Part shown: piece by piece, positions 9,360 to 18,529 of the stretch
Numbering within the stretch: position 1 is the stretch's first letter
Layout: each line of letters opens with the position of its first letter
Origin: Mycolicibacter icosiumassiliensis
GTDB taxonomy: Bacteria; Actinomycetota; Actinomycetes; Mycobacteriales; Mycobacteriaceae
DNA: 64,000 nucleotides
Direction: 5' to 3'
NCBI RefSeq assembly: GCF_900078685.2
Contig: NZ_LT546166.1
Coordinates: 2,832,810-2,896,809, forward strand
Position numbers and translations under genes: made by a program
The notes under the pieces: generated by a model
Databases searched by the model: none
Told to the model about the DNA's origin: nothing
Seen by the model: only the letters and a program-made list of their open reading frames with translations

Positions 9360-10061
9360 TCAAGCTTTGGGGCGTAGGTGCTCGCCGAAGAAGCCGAACA
9401 CCCGCTCCCAGGCATCGGCGGTGGCGGCCGCGTTGTAGCCGAAGCCGGCGATGCGAATCAGCGGCTGGGCCGGCAACTCGTTGGCGAAGCTGTGGCCGGC
9501 TCCGGGATACACCTTGATGTCGTGCGGGATGCCGTTTTCCTCCACCACCCGACGTAACCGGTTGGGTGCGCCGATACCATACGGGTCGCGGCCCCCGAAG
9601 CTGGCCACGATGGGGCAGGCCCCGTCGAGGGTCTGCTCGAGGTGGCGGGGAAGCGGCACACCGTAGAACGGTGCGGCGGCTCCGAATCCCTTGGGCGCCA
9701 AGATCAATGCGAACTGGCCTCCCATGCAGAAACCGGCGATACCGACCGCGCCCGAGCACTCGGGCATACCCAGCAGATGATCGCGGGCGGCCAGGATGTC
9801 ATCGAGGGCGCGGCCGCGCTGGGTGAGCAGCTCACGGAACACCCTGGTGATGCAGCGCGCCCGGCCGCCCCGGGAGTACAGGTTCGGCGACAGTGCGAGG
9901 TAGCCCGCGCCCGCGACCCGTTCGGAGATGGCCTTCATGTCCCGGCCGTAGCCGATCGCGTCGTGGATTACCACCACACCGGGCCACGGCCCGGGCCCGG
10001 CCGGAGCGTCCAGGAGCGCATCGATGGGGCCGGCGGGCGCATCGAGTTGGATCGTCGTCAT
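9360..10061 (-). CDS. Dienelactone hydrolase family protein
   Basis: This is a 233-residue alpha/beta hydrolase. The Cys nucleophile lies in GFCMGG, the Asp in SFGGRDPYG and the His in GAGHSFAN, the usual Cys-Asp-His triad of dienelactone hydrolases. The ATG at 10061 (MTTIQL) gives the standard length; the frame continues upstream only as shadow sequence. It resembles Rv2054. The substrate is unknown. Confidence 0.88.
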   Translation of the reverse strand: MTTIQLDAPAGPIDALLDAPAGPGPWPGVVVIHDAIGYGRDMKAISERVAGAGYLALSPNLYSRGGRARCITRVFRELLTQRGRALDDILAARDHLLGMPECSGAVGIAGFCMGGQFALILAPKGFGAAAPFYGVPLPRHLEQTLDGACPIVASFGGRDPYGIGAPNRLRRVVEENGIPHDIKVYPGAGHSFANELPAQPLIRIAGFGYNAAATADAWERVFGFFGEHLRPKA

Positions 10062-10136
10062 CGCATCAGTATTGCCGTCCCGGCATGTCGCGGCGACAGG
10101 CTGGAACCACATCACTGGCTCGAACGTTGAGATGGC

Positions 10137-10628
10137 ATGGTGAGCGGTGTGCTGCGGATCTTCGGTCTCTACGCCTTGGTCGAGTTGGCGGCGGTTGCCG
10201 GGTTGGTCTGGGCGATCGGGTTTGGCTGGACGACGTTGCTGCTGCTGGGCATCTTCCTGGCCGGACTGGTGCTGGCGAGCGGGCAGATCAAGCACCAGAT
10301 CCGCCGCCTGCGCAAGCCCGCCGACCCGGGGGTTCTCGCCGACAGCGGGTTGGTCACGGCCGGCAGCGTGCTGGTGCTGGTTCCGGGCCCGGTGACCTCG
10401 CTGGTGGGTCTGCTGCTGTTGGCGCCCCCGACCCGCGCCGCCGCCCGCCCGCTGCTGGCGGCGATGGCTGCCACCGCGCTGGGCCGGCATACCCCGCTGG
10501 TGGCTGCGGCCACGGTCGGCCGGCAGTGGTACACCACCCGGCGCACGCCCGGGAGCCGAGCCGACTTCATCGACGCCGAATTCGTCGACGTGACCGAGGC
10601 CGGGCAGCGCACCCTTCCGGTCGGCTGA
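10137..10628 (+). CDS. fxsA: FxsA family membrane protein
   Basis: This 163-residue protein matches the FxsA family: a helix pair at residues about 10-45, LVLVPGPVTSLVGLLLLAPPTRAAARP as the conserved membrane segment, and a charged C-terminal tail ending DFIDAEFVDV. FxsA modulates phage exclusion in E. coli; its mycobacterial role is unknown. It matches the position of Rv2053c, directly before the amidohydrolase-lnt-ppm1 operon. Confidence 0.85.
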   Translation: MVSGVLRIFGLYALVELAAVAGLVWAIGFGWTTLLLLGIFLAGLVLASGQIKHQIRRLRKPADPGVLADSGLVTAGSVLVLVPGPVTSLVGLLLLAPPTRAAARPLLAAMAATALGRHTPLVAAATVGRQWYTTRRTPGSRADFIDAEFVDVTEAGQRTLPVG

Positions 10629-10662
10629 CCCGCGGCCCGTAACAACCCGTACTTTCTACGTC

Positions 10663-12276
10663 GTGACCGTTGTGACCGGCAGGCCGGCCTCCTTACTGCT
10701 CGGCGGGCGAATCCACAGTCCCAGTCATCCCGACGCCACCGCGATGGCGGTCCGGGACGGCGTGGTGGCCTGGCTGGGCAGCGACGACGTCGGCCGTGAG
10801 CAGTTTCCGCAGGCCGAGGTGATCGAACTCGACGGCGCGTTGGTGACACCGGCTTTCGTGGACAGCCATGTCCACGTCACCGAGACCGGGCTGTGCCGCA
10901 TCGGGCTGGACCTTCGGCCGGCGACCTCGGCGCGGCACTGCCTGCAACTGATCGCCGACTACGCCGCGGCCCATCCCGGCGAGCCGATCCGCGGACATGG
11001 TTGGGACGAATCCGGCTGGCCCGAGGGCCGTGCCCCGGACACCGCGGCCATCGACGCCGTGGTGGGGGATCGGCCCGCCTACCTGTCGCGGGCCGACGTC
11101 CACTCCGCGCTGGCCTCGACCGCGTTGCGCAACCTGGTGCCGGAATCGCCGGCCGGGATCGACACCGCCGTCCCGTTGTCCGGTGATGCCCACCACCGGG
11201 TTCGGGCGGTGGCCGGCACCCTGCTCACCGCCGCGCAGCGCGCCGAGGCCCGGGTGGCTGCGCTGGATGCCGCCGCCGCGGCCGGGATCGTCGCGGTACA
11301 TGAATGCGCCGGCCCGGATATCGGCGGCCTCGACGACTGGCGCGAACTGCGGGCACTGGGCGACGGCGGCCACGGCGTCGAGGTCGTCGGCTACTGGGGC
11401 GAAGCGGTCACCAGCGCCGCCCGGGCCCGCGAGTTGATCGCCGAGACCGGCGCGCGCGGGCTCGGCGGCGACCTGTTCGTCGATGGGGCGTTGGGCTCGC
11501 ACACCGCCTGGCTTCACGAGCCGTACGCCGACACAACTGGCGGTACCGGGGTGTGCCACCTGGACATCGACGCGGTCACCGCCCACCTGTGGGCCTGCAC
11601 CGAGGCCGAGGTGACCGCCGGATTCCACGTGATCGGCGACGCCGCGGTCACCGCGGTGGTGTCGGCGCTGGAACGGGTGGTGGAGAAATTCGGCGTGCCC
11701 GCGGTGGCCCGCCGCGGGCACCGGCTGGAGCACCTGGAGATGGTCAGCGCCGAACAGGCCGCCAAGCTGGGCTCCTGGGGCGTGATCGCCAGCATGCAGC
11801 CGGCTTTCGACGCACTGTGGGGCGGCGAGAACGGTATGTACGCCCAGCGCCTGGGCGCCGAGCGAGCCGCCGGGCTGAACCCGTTCGCGCTGTTAGCATC
11901 CCAAGGCGTGCCCCTCGCGTTCGGTTCTGACAGCCCGGTGACCACATTGGATCCGTGGGCTGCCGTGCGTGCCGCCGCGCACCATCGCACCCCGGGCAGC
12001 GCGGTATCGATGCGGGCGGCTTTCGCCGCGTCGACGCGCGGTGGCTGGCGGGCCGCCGGAATCAACGACGGCCTCACCGGGACCCTGGTGGCGGGCGCAC
12101 CCGCGTCCTACGCGGTCTGGGAAACCAGCACGCTGGCCGTCGAAGCGCCTCGCGACACCGTCCAACGGTGGTCAACCGATCCGCGCGCACGGGTTCCCGC
12201 GCTGCCGGTACTCGAGCCCGGCGCCAGCCCCCAATGCCGTCGCGCTGTGCACCGTGGTGTGGTCCTGCATGGTTGA
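10663..12276 (+). CDS. Amidohydrolase family protein (Rv2052c-like)
   Basis: This 537-residue protein is of the Amidohydrolase_3/YtcJ-like class. It has the HxH metal pair in VDSHVHVTE near residue 70, a central metal region with FHVIGD, the GHRLEHLEM motif and the [11 protein letters not shown] aspartate near residue 425. It probably hydrolyses an amide or imine substrate with bound zinc. The start is a GTG. Its last 8 bases overlap the lnt start, so translation of the two is coupled. Confidence 0.85.
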   Translation: MTVVTGRPASLLLGGRIHSPSHPDATAMAVRDGVVAWLGSDDVGREQFPQAEVIELDGALVTPAFVDSHVHVTETGLCRIGLDLRPATSARHCLQLIADYAAAHPGEPIRGHGWDESGWPEGRAPDTAAIDAVVGDRPAYLSRADVHSALASTALRNLVPESPAGIDTAVPLSGDAHHRVRAVAGTLLTAAQRAEARVAALDAAAAAGIVAVHECAGPDIGGLDDWRELRALGDGGHGVEVVGYWGEAVTSAARARELIAETGARGLGGDLFVDGALGSHTAWLHEPYADTTGGTGVCHLDIDAVTAHLWACTEAEVTAGFHVIGDAAVTAVVSALERVVEKFGVPAVARRGHRLEHLEMVSAEQAAKLGSWGVIASMQPAFDALWGGENGMYAQRLGAERAAGLNPFALLASQGVPLAFGSDSPVTTLDPWAAVRAAAHHRTPGSAVSMRAAFAASTRGGWRAAGINDGLTGTLVAGAPASYAVWETSTLAVEAPRDTVQRWSTDPRARVPALPVLEPGASPQCRRAVHRGVVLHG

Positions 12277-13987
12277 GCCCACCGACGAACCGGCAGTTGA
12301 AACCCCGGCCGGGCCGAACCGACTGGAGAGGTGGGGCATAGCCGCGGCAGATCGCTGGGCGCAGCTGGCCGCCTCGGTGGCTGCGGGCATGCTGTTGCGT
12401 TCCAGCTTCCCCCCGCTGAACTGGTGGTGGGCCGCGATTGTGGGCTTCGCACTGCTGAGCTGGGTGCTCGTTCGCCGCGAGACCACCGTTGCCGGCGGTT
12501 TCGGATACGGCTTGCTGTGCGGCCTGGCGTTCTACCTGCCGCTGTTGCCGTGGGTCGGCGGGCTGGTCGGCGCGGTGCCCTGGCTGATCCTGGCGCTGAT
12601 GTGTGCGCTGTTTCCCGCCCTGTTCGGATCGGCGGCGGTGGTAGTGCGGTCCCAGTCCGGCTGGCCGATCTGGTTCGCGCTGCTGTGGGCGGCCCAGGAG
12701 TGGGCGAAGTCGGTCTTCCCGTTCGGCGGATTCCCTTGGGGGGCGGTGGGTTACGGCCAGACCGCGGGACCGTTGCTGCCCCTGGTCGCGCTCGGCGGGG
12801 TGCCGTTGCTGTCGACCGGCGTGGTGCTGATCGGTTCCGCCGGCGCCGCTCTGGCGATCGAGATCGTGCGGTGGTTGCGGAATCCACCCGAACCCGGTTC
12901 CACCGACCGCCCGCCGGCCGTGCTGATGCCCGGGTTGTGCATCTGTCTGGTGATGCTGACCGCCGTGGTGGTGTGGCCGGGGGTGCGCCGCTCCGGTGTG
13001 GGCGCCGGCGACGAACCGTCGATCACGGTGGCCGCCGTCCAGGGCAACGTCCCGCGGCTCGGGCTCGACTTCAACGCCCAGCGCCGCGAGGTGCTGGACT
13101 ATCACGTCCGCGAAACCCTGCGATTGGCAGAGGATGTCGCGGCCGGACGCGCCCCGCAACCACTGTTCGTCGTCTGGCCGGAGAACGCCTCGGACATTGA
13201 CCCGTTGACGAACATCGATGCCGCGCAGCAGATCACCGTCGCCGCCCAAGCGGTCGACGCCCCGATCCTGGTGGGTACGGTACGTGCCGCGCCCGGCTGG
13301 AGCCGGGACAATCCGGTCGCGTCGAATTCGGTGCTGGTGTGGGATCCGCGCACCGGGCCGGGGGAGAGCCACGACAAGCGGATCGTGCAGCCCTTCGGTG
13401 AGTATCTGCCGTGGCGCGACTTCTTCCGTCACCTGTCCGGCTACGCCGACCGGGCCGGGTATTTCGTTCCCGGCCACGGCAACGGGGTGGTGCATGTCGC
13501 TGGCGTCCCGGTCGGGGTGACCACCTGCTGGGAAGTGATCTTCGATCGCGCGCCGCGCCAGTCGGTGCTGTCCGGCGCGCAGGTGCTGGCGGTACCGACC
13601 AACAACGCCACCTTCGACGAGACGATGAGCGACCAGCAGCTGGCGTTCGCCAAGGTGCGCGCTGTCGAGCACGACCGCTACGTCGTCGTCGCCGGAACCA
13701 CCGGAATCAGCGCGGTGATCGCCCCCGACGGCCGTGAAATGGCCCGTACCGCCTTCTTCGAGCCCGCCTACCTCGACAGTCACGTGCGGCTCAAGACCAC
13801 GCTGACGCCGGCGACGCGGTGGGCGCCCGTACTGCAGTGGGTGTTGCTCGGAACGGCCGTTGCGTCCCTGCTGACCGCCATACGGCAAAATAGAAACTTC
13901 ATGCGCGGTCGGATTACGCGACGTCATTTCAAGCGGGGCCGCACCGGCGCCGATGCGGAGAACGGGAGGAACGGCGCCGATGAGTGA
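12269..13987 (+). CDS. lnt: Apolipoprotein N-acyltransferase Lnt
   Basis: This is a 572-residue protein from the ATG at 12269. The N-terminal half has six to seven membrane helices. The C-terminal half is a nitrilase-fold domain with the triad Glu in VWPENASD, Lys in [14 protein letters not shown] and Cys in VTTCWEVIF. It N-acylates the terminal cysteine of lipoproteins at the outer face of the membrane. In M. tuberculosis the same domain is fused to the mannosyltransferase as one protein (Rv2051c). Here a stop codon separates them and the next gene overlaps by 8 bp. The frame is open further upstream, but that region codes for the amidohydrolase. Confidence 0.92.
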   Translation: MVEPTDEPAVETPAGPNRLERWGIAAADRWAQLAASVAAGMLLRSSFPPLNWWWAAIVGFALLSWVLVRRETTVAGGFGYGLLCGLAFYLPLLPWVGGLVGAVPWLILALMCALFPALFGSAAVVVRSQSGWPIWFALLWAAQEWAKSVFPFGGFPWGAVGYGQTAGPLLPLVALGGVPLLSTGVVLIGSAGAALAIEIVRWLRNPPEPGSTDRPPAVLMPGLCICLVMLTAVVVWPGVRRSGVGAGDEPSITVAAVQGNVPRLGLDFNAQRREVLDYHVRETLRLAEDVAAGRAPQPLFVVWPENASDIDPLTNIDAAQQITVAAQAVDAPILVGTVRAAPGWSRDNPVASNSVLVWDPRTGPGESHDKRIVQPFGEYLPWRDFFRHLSGYADRAGYFVPGHGNGVVHVAGVPVGVTTCWEVIFDRAPRQSVLSGAQVLAVPTNNATFDETMSDQQLAFAKVRAVEHDRYVVVAGTTGISAVIAPDGREMARTAFFEPAYLDSHVRLKTTLTPATRWAPVLQWVLLGTAVASLLTAIRQNRNFMRGRITRRHFKRGRTGADAENGRNGADE

Positions 13988-14732
13988 GCGTCCCAGCCTG
14001 CACACTCTGGTGGTCATCCCCACCTACAACGAGTTGGAGAACCTGCCGATCATCCTGGATCGGCTCCAGCAAGCCCGCCCCGACGTACACGTCCTCGTCG
14101 TCGACGACGGCAGCCCGGACGGTACCGGCAAACTGGCCGACGAACGGGCGGCTGCCGATCCGGCGCGCATTCACGTGATGCACCGGACCGCCAAGGCCGG
14201 GCTGGGCGCGGCCTACCTGGCCGGTTTCGCCTGGGGTCTGGACCGCAACTACGAGGTGATCGTGGAGATGGACGCCGACGGCAGCCACGCCCCCGAACAG
14301 CTCTACCGGCTGCTGGACGCCATCGACGCGGGCGCCGACCTGGCGATCGGCTCGCGCTACGTCGACGGTGGGACGGTGCGAAACTGGCCGGTGCGCCGGC
14401 TGGTGCTGTCCAAGACCGCCAACACCTATGCGCGCCTGCTGCTCGGCGTCGGGATCCACGACATCACCGCCGGTTACCGGGCCTACCGGCGCGGAGTGCT
14501 GGAGAAGATCGGCCTGGACGCCGTCGACTCGAAGGGGTATTGCTTCCAGGTCGACCTCACCTGGCGGGCCGTCAACAGCGGCTTCACCATCACCGAGGTG
14601 CCGATCACGTTCACCGAACGTGAACTGGGTGTATCGAAGATGAGCGGCTCGAACATCCGCGAAGCGATGGTCAAGGTCGCGCGGTGGGGGATCGGCGGCC
14701 GGGTGAACCGGCTGCGGGGCGCCCGCGGCTAG
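13980..14732 (+). CDS. ppm1: Polyprenol-phosphate mannosyltransferase Ppm1 (separate gene)
   Basis: This 250-residue GT2 glycosyltransferase makes polyprenol-phosphate-mannose, the donor for lipomannan, lipoarabinomannan and protein mannosylation. Visible motifs are [19 protein letters not shown] and the catalytic metal motif [12 protein letters not shown]. The ATG at 13980 overlaps the lnt stop in ATGAGTGA and has a GGGAGGA ribosome site 7 bases before it. The ORF extends nine codons further up, inside lnt. In M. tuberculosis Lnt anchors Ppm1 to the membrane. Here they would have to bind as separate proteins. Confidence 0.94.
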   Translation: MSERPSLHTLVVIPTYNELENLPIILDRLQQARPDVHVLVVDDGSPDGTGKLADERAAADPARIHVMHRTAKAGLGAAYLAGFAWGLDRNYEVIVEMDADGSHAPEQLYRLLDAIDAGADLAIGSRYVDGGTVRNWPVRRLVLSKTANTYARLLLGVGIHDITAGYRAYRRGVLEKIGLDAVDSKGYCFQVDLTWRAVNSGFTITEVPITFTERELGVSKMSGSNIREAMVKVARWGIGGRVNRLRGARG

Positions 14733-14759
14733 TCCGCCGCGGGGCCCAGCGCAGGCTGC

Positions 14760-15095
14760 TTAGCCGCGCCGCTTCGTCTTGATCAGCTCCAGGCGCTCCT
14801 TGAGCAGCTCTTCGAGCTCTTCGACCGAGCGGCGCTCCAGCAGCATGTCCCAGTGAGTGCGCGGCGGCTTGACCTTCTTCGGCTCGGGCAGGTCGCCCTC
14901 GAGCAGGGTGCCCTCCAGGCCGTTGCGGCACATCCAGGTACCGGGGAGCTCCGCGTCATCGGCGAAGGGCACCTCGAACTCTTCACCGTTGTCGGTGCGG
15001 TAGCGCGCCATCCGGCGCGGCGCCAGGTCGTGGTTGCGGTCGGTCTCGTAGCTCACGGCTCCCAGCCGACTGCCCCGCAGAACACGATCAGCCAT
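14760..15095 (-). CDS. rbpA: RNA polymerase-binding protein RbpA
   Basis: This 111-residue protein is nearly the canonical mycobacterial RbpA: an N-terminal tail, a zinc-less core domain ending in WMCRNGLEG, a basic linker (PEPKKVKPPRTHWDM) and the sigma-interaction domain ERRSVEELEELLKERLELIK. RbpA stabilises the open complex with SigA/SigB and affects rifampicin response. The ribosome site AAGGAGAG is strong. It is convergent with ppm1 (27 bp apart). Confidence 0.97.
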   Translation of the reverse strand: MADRVLRGSRLGAVSYETDRNHDLAPRRMARYRTDNGEEFEVPFADDAELPGTWMCRNGLEGTLLEGDLPEPKKVKPPRTHWDMLLERRSVEELEELLKERLELIKTKRRG

Positions 15096-15141
15096 GACCC
15101 ACTCTCCTTATGCCTATTGGTGAAAATGCCTCGCGATTGTC

Positions 15142-15167
15142 AACGCGAGCGAACCCTCTGAAGTTCC
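15142..15167 (-). promoter_or_regulatory. Candidate SigH/SigR-type promoter of rbpA
   Basis: On the minus strand GGGAAC (the GGAAC core at 15167-15163) is followed after 18 bases by GTT (15144-15142), about 45 bases before the rbpA ATG. GGAA(C/T)-N18-GTT is the recognition pattern of SigR in Streptomyces and SigH in mycobacteria, and rbpA of Streptomyces is a known SigR target. A TTGACA also overlaps (15143-15138) but has no good -10 partner. Confidence 0.5.
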
Positions 15168-15234
15168 CGGCGCATACGGCGCGACCTCTCATGATACCGG
15201 GAACGTCGCGGTCCTCGGACTAAGGTGTGCAGAC

Positions 15235-15573
15235 GTGCCTCGCAGTCCCCGCCCCCAGCCGTGTCGATGGTGCGGTCGCGACGTGGGTGACGCGGGGATC
15301 GGTCGGCGGCGGCAATACTGCCGGCAGTCCTGCCGGCAACGCGCCTACGAGCAGCGCGCCCTGATCAGCAGCGGGAAGACGACCGCGCTGACGCCCGATT
15401 CCGTGGTGCTCTCCGCTGACGAGGCGACTGCCCTGTCCGACCGGGTCTATCAGGTGCGATGCGCGGCCGAGGACATCGCGATCGCCTTGTCCGAAGACGC
15501 TCCCCACGATGAGCTGCGGAAACTGTGCGACACGTTGCTGCAGGCTGTCGACTCGGCCGACCGCTGGCGCTGA
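15235..15573 (+). CDS. Small protein with four-cysteine zinc-ribbon-like N-terminus
   Basis: This 112-residue protein starts at a GTG. The N-terminus holds CRWCGRDVG followed by QYCRQSCRQRAYEQR, a CxxC...CxxxC cluster next to a basic helix as found in many small actinobacterial DNA-associated proteins. The rest is acidic and helical. TAAGGT (15221-15226) lies eight bases before the GTG, so it is probably leaderless. It is divergent from rbpA and ends 3 bp from the convergent lppI. I do not recognise a named gene; a nucleic-acid-binding role is inferred. Confidence 0.7.
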   Translation: MPRSPRPQPCRWCGRDVGDAGIGRRRQYCRQSCRQRAYEQRALISSGKTTALTPDSVVLSADEATALSDRVYQVRCAAEDIAIALSEDAPHDELRKLCDTLLQAVDSADRWR

Positions 15574-15576
15574 TCT

Positions 15577-16287
15577 TCAGCTGGCGCAGCTGAACAGCTC
15601 GCCGGCGTCGGCCGGCGGCGGCACCGGGTGCAGACAGCCGAACGTTCCGATGCCCTCCGGGCGCAGCAGCACAGCCGACCGATGGGCGTAGTTGACGCAG
15701 ATCAGCCCCACTCGATCGGCTCGGCAGCGGTAGTCGCCGAAGGACAGGGTGGACCCGTCCGGCAGCTGCGCTCCGTCGCCGTGCACAAATCGGCCCGGAT
15801 CGCCGTGCGCAGAACCCACCCGCAGCGTGTTACCGCCGAAGTCGACCCAGCCGCCCTTCCATTCGCCATAGATGTCGGCGGGCTGCGCGGGCGGATTCAC
15901 CAGGTCCACCACACAGGCCAGGGCGCTGTCGGGGGAAGCGGAATCGCTGATGCAGGTGGTGGGCCGGCGGGGTGCGGCCTCCACCGTGAAGGCGACATCG
16001 TCGATGAGGTCGGTGACCTCACCATCGCGGGTGGCCTTGTGGTATTCGGCGGCGTCGACGGGCTTGCCGGCTTCTATCCAGGCGATGACGTCGGCGATCG
16101 CCGCGCCCGCAGCAGGGGGAGCCAACGGGCCCGGCGGCTTCGCCGAGGTTGACGTCACCGACGGCGCTGCTGTGCTGGACGTGGCCGACCCAGACGGACC
16201 GGTCGAAGTCGGCTCCGGCGCTTCGACCTTGGCGCCAGAACAGCCGGCGACCAACAGCAGTACGGCGATCAGCCCGGTGACACGCAT
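15577..16287 (-). CDS. lppI: Lipoprotein LppI-like
   Basis: This 236-residue lipoprotein has the signal MRVTGLIAVLLLVAGC, cut before Cys16. A Thr/Ser/Pro-rich linker and a globular domain with three further pairs of cysteines follow. The position next to lipT matches Rv2046. The function is unknown. It should be anchored on the outer face of the membrane after diacylation and acylation, the latter by the Lnt encoded upstream. Confidence 0.82.
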   Translation of the reverse strand: MRVTGLIAVLLLVAGCSGAKVEAPEPTSTGPSGSATSSTAAPSVTSTSAKPPGPLAPPAAGAAIADVIAWIEAGKPVDAAEYHKATRDGEVTDLIDDVAFTVEAAPRRPTTCISDSASPDSALACVVDLVNPPAQPADIYGEWKGGWVDFGGNTLRVGSAHGDPGRFVHGDGAQLPDGSTLSFGDYRCRADRVGLICVNYAHRSAVLLRPEGIGTFGCLHPVPPPADAGELFSCAS

Positions 16288-16385
16288 GCCGTTAGGCTAA
16301 CCGGCCCTGCTCAAGCGGCGGTCCAGCTTCGGCTCTCCTGCGTCGAGCCTCGCTAACCGCCGGGTGATTCGCTACCGTTCGGCTC

Positions 16386-17891
16386 ATGCATAACCACCCT
16401 GTGCAGGCCCGCATCGCCACCGGTGTTGTGGAGGGTTTCGTCCGTGACGGGGTGCGCAGATGGCGGTCCATTCCCTATGCCCGCCCGCCGGTCGGTCCGC
16501 TGCGGTTTCGGGCGCCCCAGCCGGCGGAGCCATGGTCGGGGGTGCGGCATTGCCACGGATACACCAATTGCGCGCCGCAGGAGCGGTTCTACACCGTCCT
16601 GGGCCCCGGCCGGTTCCAGCCGACCAGCGAAGACTGCTTGACGCTCAACGTGGTGGCCCCGGAGCACACCGATGAGGGCCCGCTGCCGGTCATGGTGTTC
16701 ATCCACGGCGGCGGCTACATCATGGGCAGTTCGGCCACCCCCATCTATGACGGCGCGGCGCTGGCCCGACGCGGCTGTGTGTATGTGTCGGTCAACTACC
16801 GACTGGGCGCGCTGGGGTGTCTGGATCTGTCCTCGCTGTCGACTTCCGAAGTCACCCTGGACAGCAACCTGTACCTGCGCGACCTGGTACTCGCCCTGCG
16901 CTGGGTTCAGGAGAACATCGCGACATTCGGCGGCAACCCCGACAACGTCACCATCTTCGGGGAAAGCGCAGGCGCCCACGCGGTGGCCACCCTGTTGGCG
17001 GTTCCCGCAGCACAAGGCCTATTCGCCCGGGCGATCGCCGAAAGCCCGGCCGCGGGTTTGGTGCGTAACACCGACATTGCTGCCGCCTTCGCCGAGCGAT
17101 TCGCCGCACTGCTCGGGGTGCGCCCGTCCGACGGCGTCACGCGCAGCGCGTCGACGCCGTCGGAGCTGCTGACCGCCCAGGACCGATTGATCGCCGACGG
17201 CAACCGGGACATGCTGGGCGCGTTCCCCATCGGCCCGGTCTGCGGCGACGACGTGCTGCCGGTGGACCCGGTTGAGGCGATGCGGCAGGGATGCGCCCAC
17301 CGGGTTCCGCTGATTGTGGGCAGCAACGGCGAGGAGGGCCGCCTGTTCACCCGCTTCTTGAAGATGTTGCCGACGACGGAGTCGATGGTCGAGGAAGTGC
17401 TGGCCAACGCGGGCCCCGGTGTGCGCGACCGGATTGTCGCGGCCTATCCGGATTACCCGAATCGGGCGGCCTGCATCCGGCTGGGCGGTGATTTCGCCTT
17501 CAACGCCGCGGTGTGGCAGATCGCCGAAGCCCATGGGGCCCACGCGCCCACCTACGTCTACCGCTACGACTACGCGCCGCGGATGCTGCGTTGGGCGGGC
17601 ATGGGTGCCACACATGCCACCGAATTGTTCGCGGTCTTCGATGTGTACCGCACCGGCGGATTCGGCCGGCTGCTCACCGCCGGCGCGGACCGCCGGACGG
17701 CGTTGCAGGTCAGCAAGCAGGTGCAGCGCCGTTGGGGCGCGTTCAGCCGCGCGGGGGTACCGGGTGACAACTGGCCGGCCTACACCGCCGACGAGCGCGC
17801 CGTCATGGTGTTCGACAGCAAGACCCGGCTGGAGTACGACCCGGCCTCCGAGCGACGCAAGGCCTGGCAGGGCTTTTCGCTAGCGCACTGA
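16386..17891 (+). CDS. lipT: Type-B carboxylesterase LipT
   Basis: This 501-residue carboxylesterase resembles Rv2045c. The oxyanion motif HGGGY lies near residue 108, the nucleophile elbow FGESAGAHAV near residue 193, the acid Glu in SNGEEGRLFTRF and the His in GATHATELFAVF. It hydrolyses carboxyl esters; the natural substrate is unknown. There is no signal peptide. TACCGT (16373-16378) lies seven bases before the ATG, consistent with a leaderless transcript. Confidence 0.9.
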   Translation: MHNHPVQARIATGVVEGFVRDGVRRWRSIPYARPPVGPLRFRAPQPAEPWSGVRHCHGYTNCAPQERFYTVLGPGRFQPTSEDCLTLNVVAPEHTDEGPLPVMVFIHGGGYIMGSSATPIYDGAALARRGCVYVSVNYRLGALGCLDLSSLSTSEVTLDSNLYLRDLVLALRWVQENIATFGGNPDNVTIFGESAGAHAVATLLAVPAAQGLFARAIAESPAAGLVRNTDIAAAFAERFAALLGVRPSDGVTRSASTPSELLTAQDRLIADGNRDMLGAFPIGPVCGDDVLPVDPVEAMRQGCAHRVPLIVGSNGEEGRLFTRFLKMLPTTESMVEEVLANAGPGVRDRIVAAYPDYPNRAACIRLGGDFAFNAAVWQIAEAHGAHAPTYVYRYDYAPRMLRWAGMGATHATELFAVFDVYRTGGFGRLLTAGADRRTALQVSKQVQRRWGAFSRAGVPGDNWPAYTADERAVMVFDSKTRLEYDPASERRKAWQGFSLAH

Positions 17892-17906
17892 CTTCCGGCG
17901 AGGGAA

Positions 17907-18437
17907 TCAGGCCCGGGTCACCCGGGTGCCGCCGGCCAGCTCGTCGTGCTTGCCCTGCTTGGTGGGGCTGCCGCTGATCGTCACGGCGATCACGACGTAG
18001 GCCACGAAGGCCAGCAGCGCACCGAGGTAGGGCACCACGGCCAGCAAGGTGAACGAATTACGGATCGCCGACTGCGACGCCGTCGGCTTCGACACTCCGT
18101 CCGGCCCGTGCACCGACAGGCCCAATAGCCGCTTGCCCGGGGTGGCCCCCTGGGTCACCTCGAACAGCACGAAGTAGCCGAAGGTCAGCACTCCGGAGAA
18201 CAGGCCGGTCACCAGGAACGGGTAATCGTCGGAGAACAAGAACACCGACAGGAAGAACGCCACGATGCCGATCAGCACGCCGTCGATGACGCGGGCCCAA
18301 AAGCGCCGGCCCAGCCCACCCGGTTGCTGTCCCCATCCGGGCTGCGGCCCCCAGCCCTGCGGCGGCGGATAGCCGCCGGGCTGACCGTATCCGGGGCCAT
18401 ATCCAGGTCCGTTCGGGCCGAAATTGCCGGTTGTCAT
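17907..18437 (-). CDS. RDD family membrane protein
   Basis: This 176-residue protein has a Gly/Pro/Tyr/Gln-rich N-terminal tail (residues 1-45). The RDD domain follows: FWARVIDGVLIGIVAFFLSVFLF, a second helix around residue 80, and GATPGKRLLGL, the typical loop before the last helices. Three to four membrane helices are predicted by eye. The function of RDD proteins is mostly unknown; some move solutes. It is divergent from the DUF2784-pncA gene. Confidence 0.82.
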   Translation of the reverse strand: MTTGNFGPNGPGYGPGYGQPGGYPPPQGWGPQPGWGQQPGGLGRRFWARVIDGVLIGIVAFFLSVFLFSDDYPFLVTGLFSGVLTFGYFVLFEVTQGATPGKRLLGLSVHGPDGVSKPTASQSAIRNSFTLLAVVPYLGALLAFVAYVVIAVTISGSPTKQGKHDELAGGTRVTRA

Positions 18438-18529
18438 CAGATTCGCTCCTGACCACGTTGGATGTTCGCCAATGTACCGTGACGATCAGGGGCGGAAGCG
18501 GTTTCTGCGGAGGGCGAAACGGCGCACTG

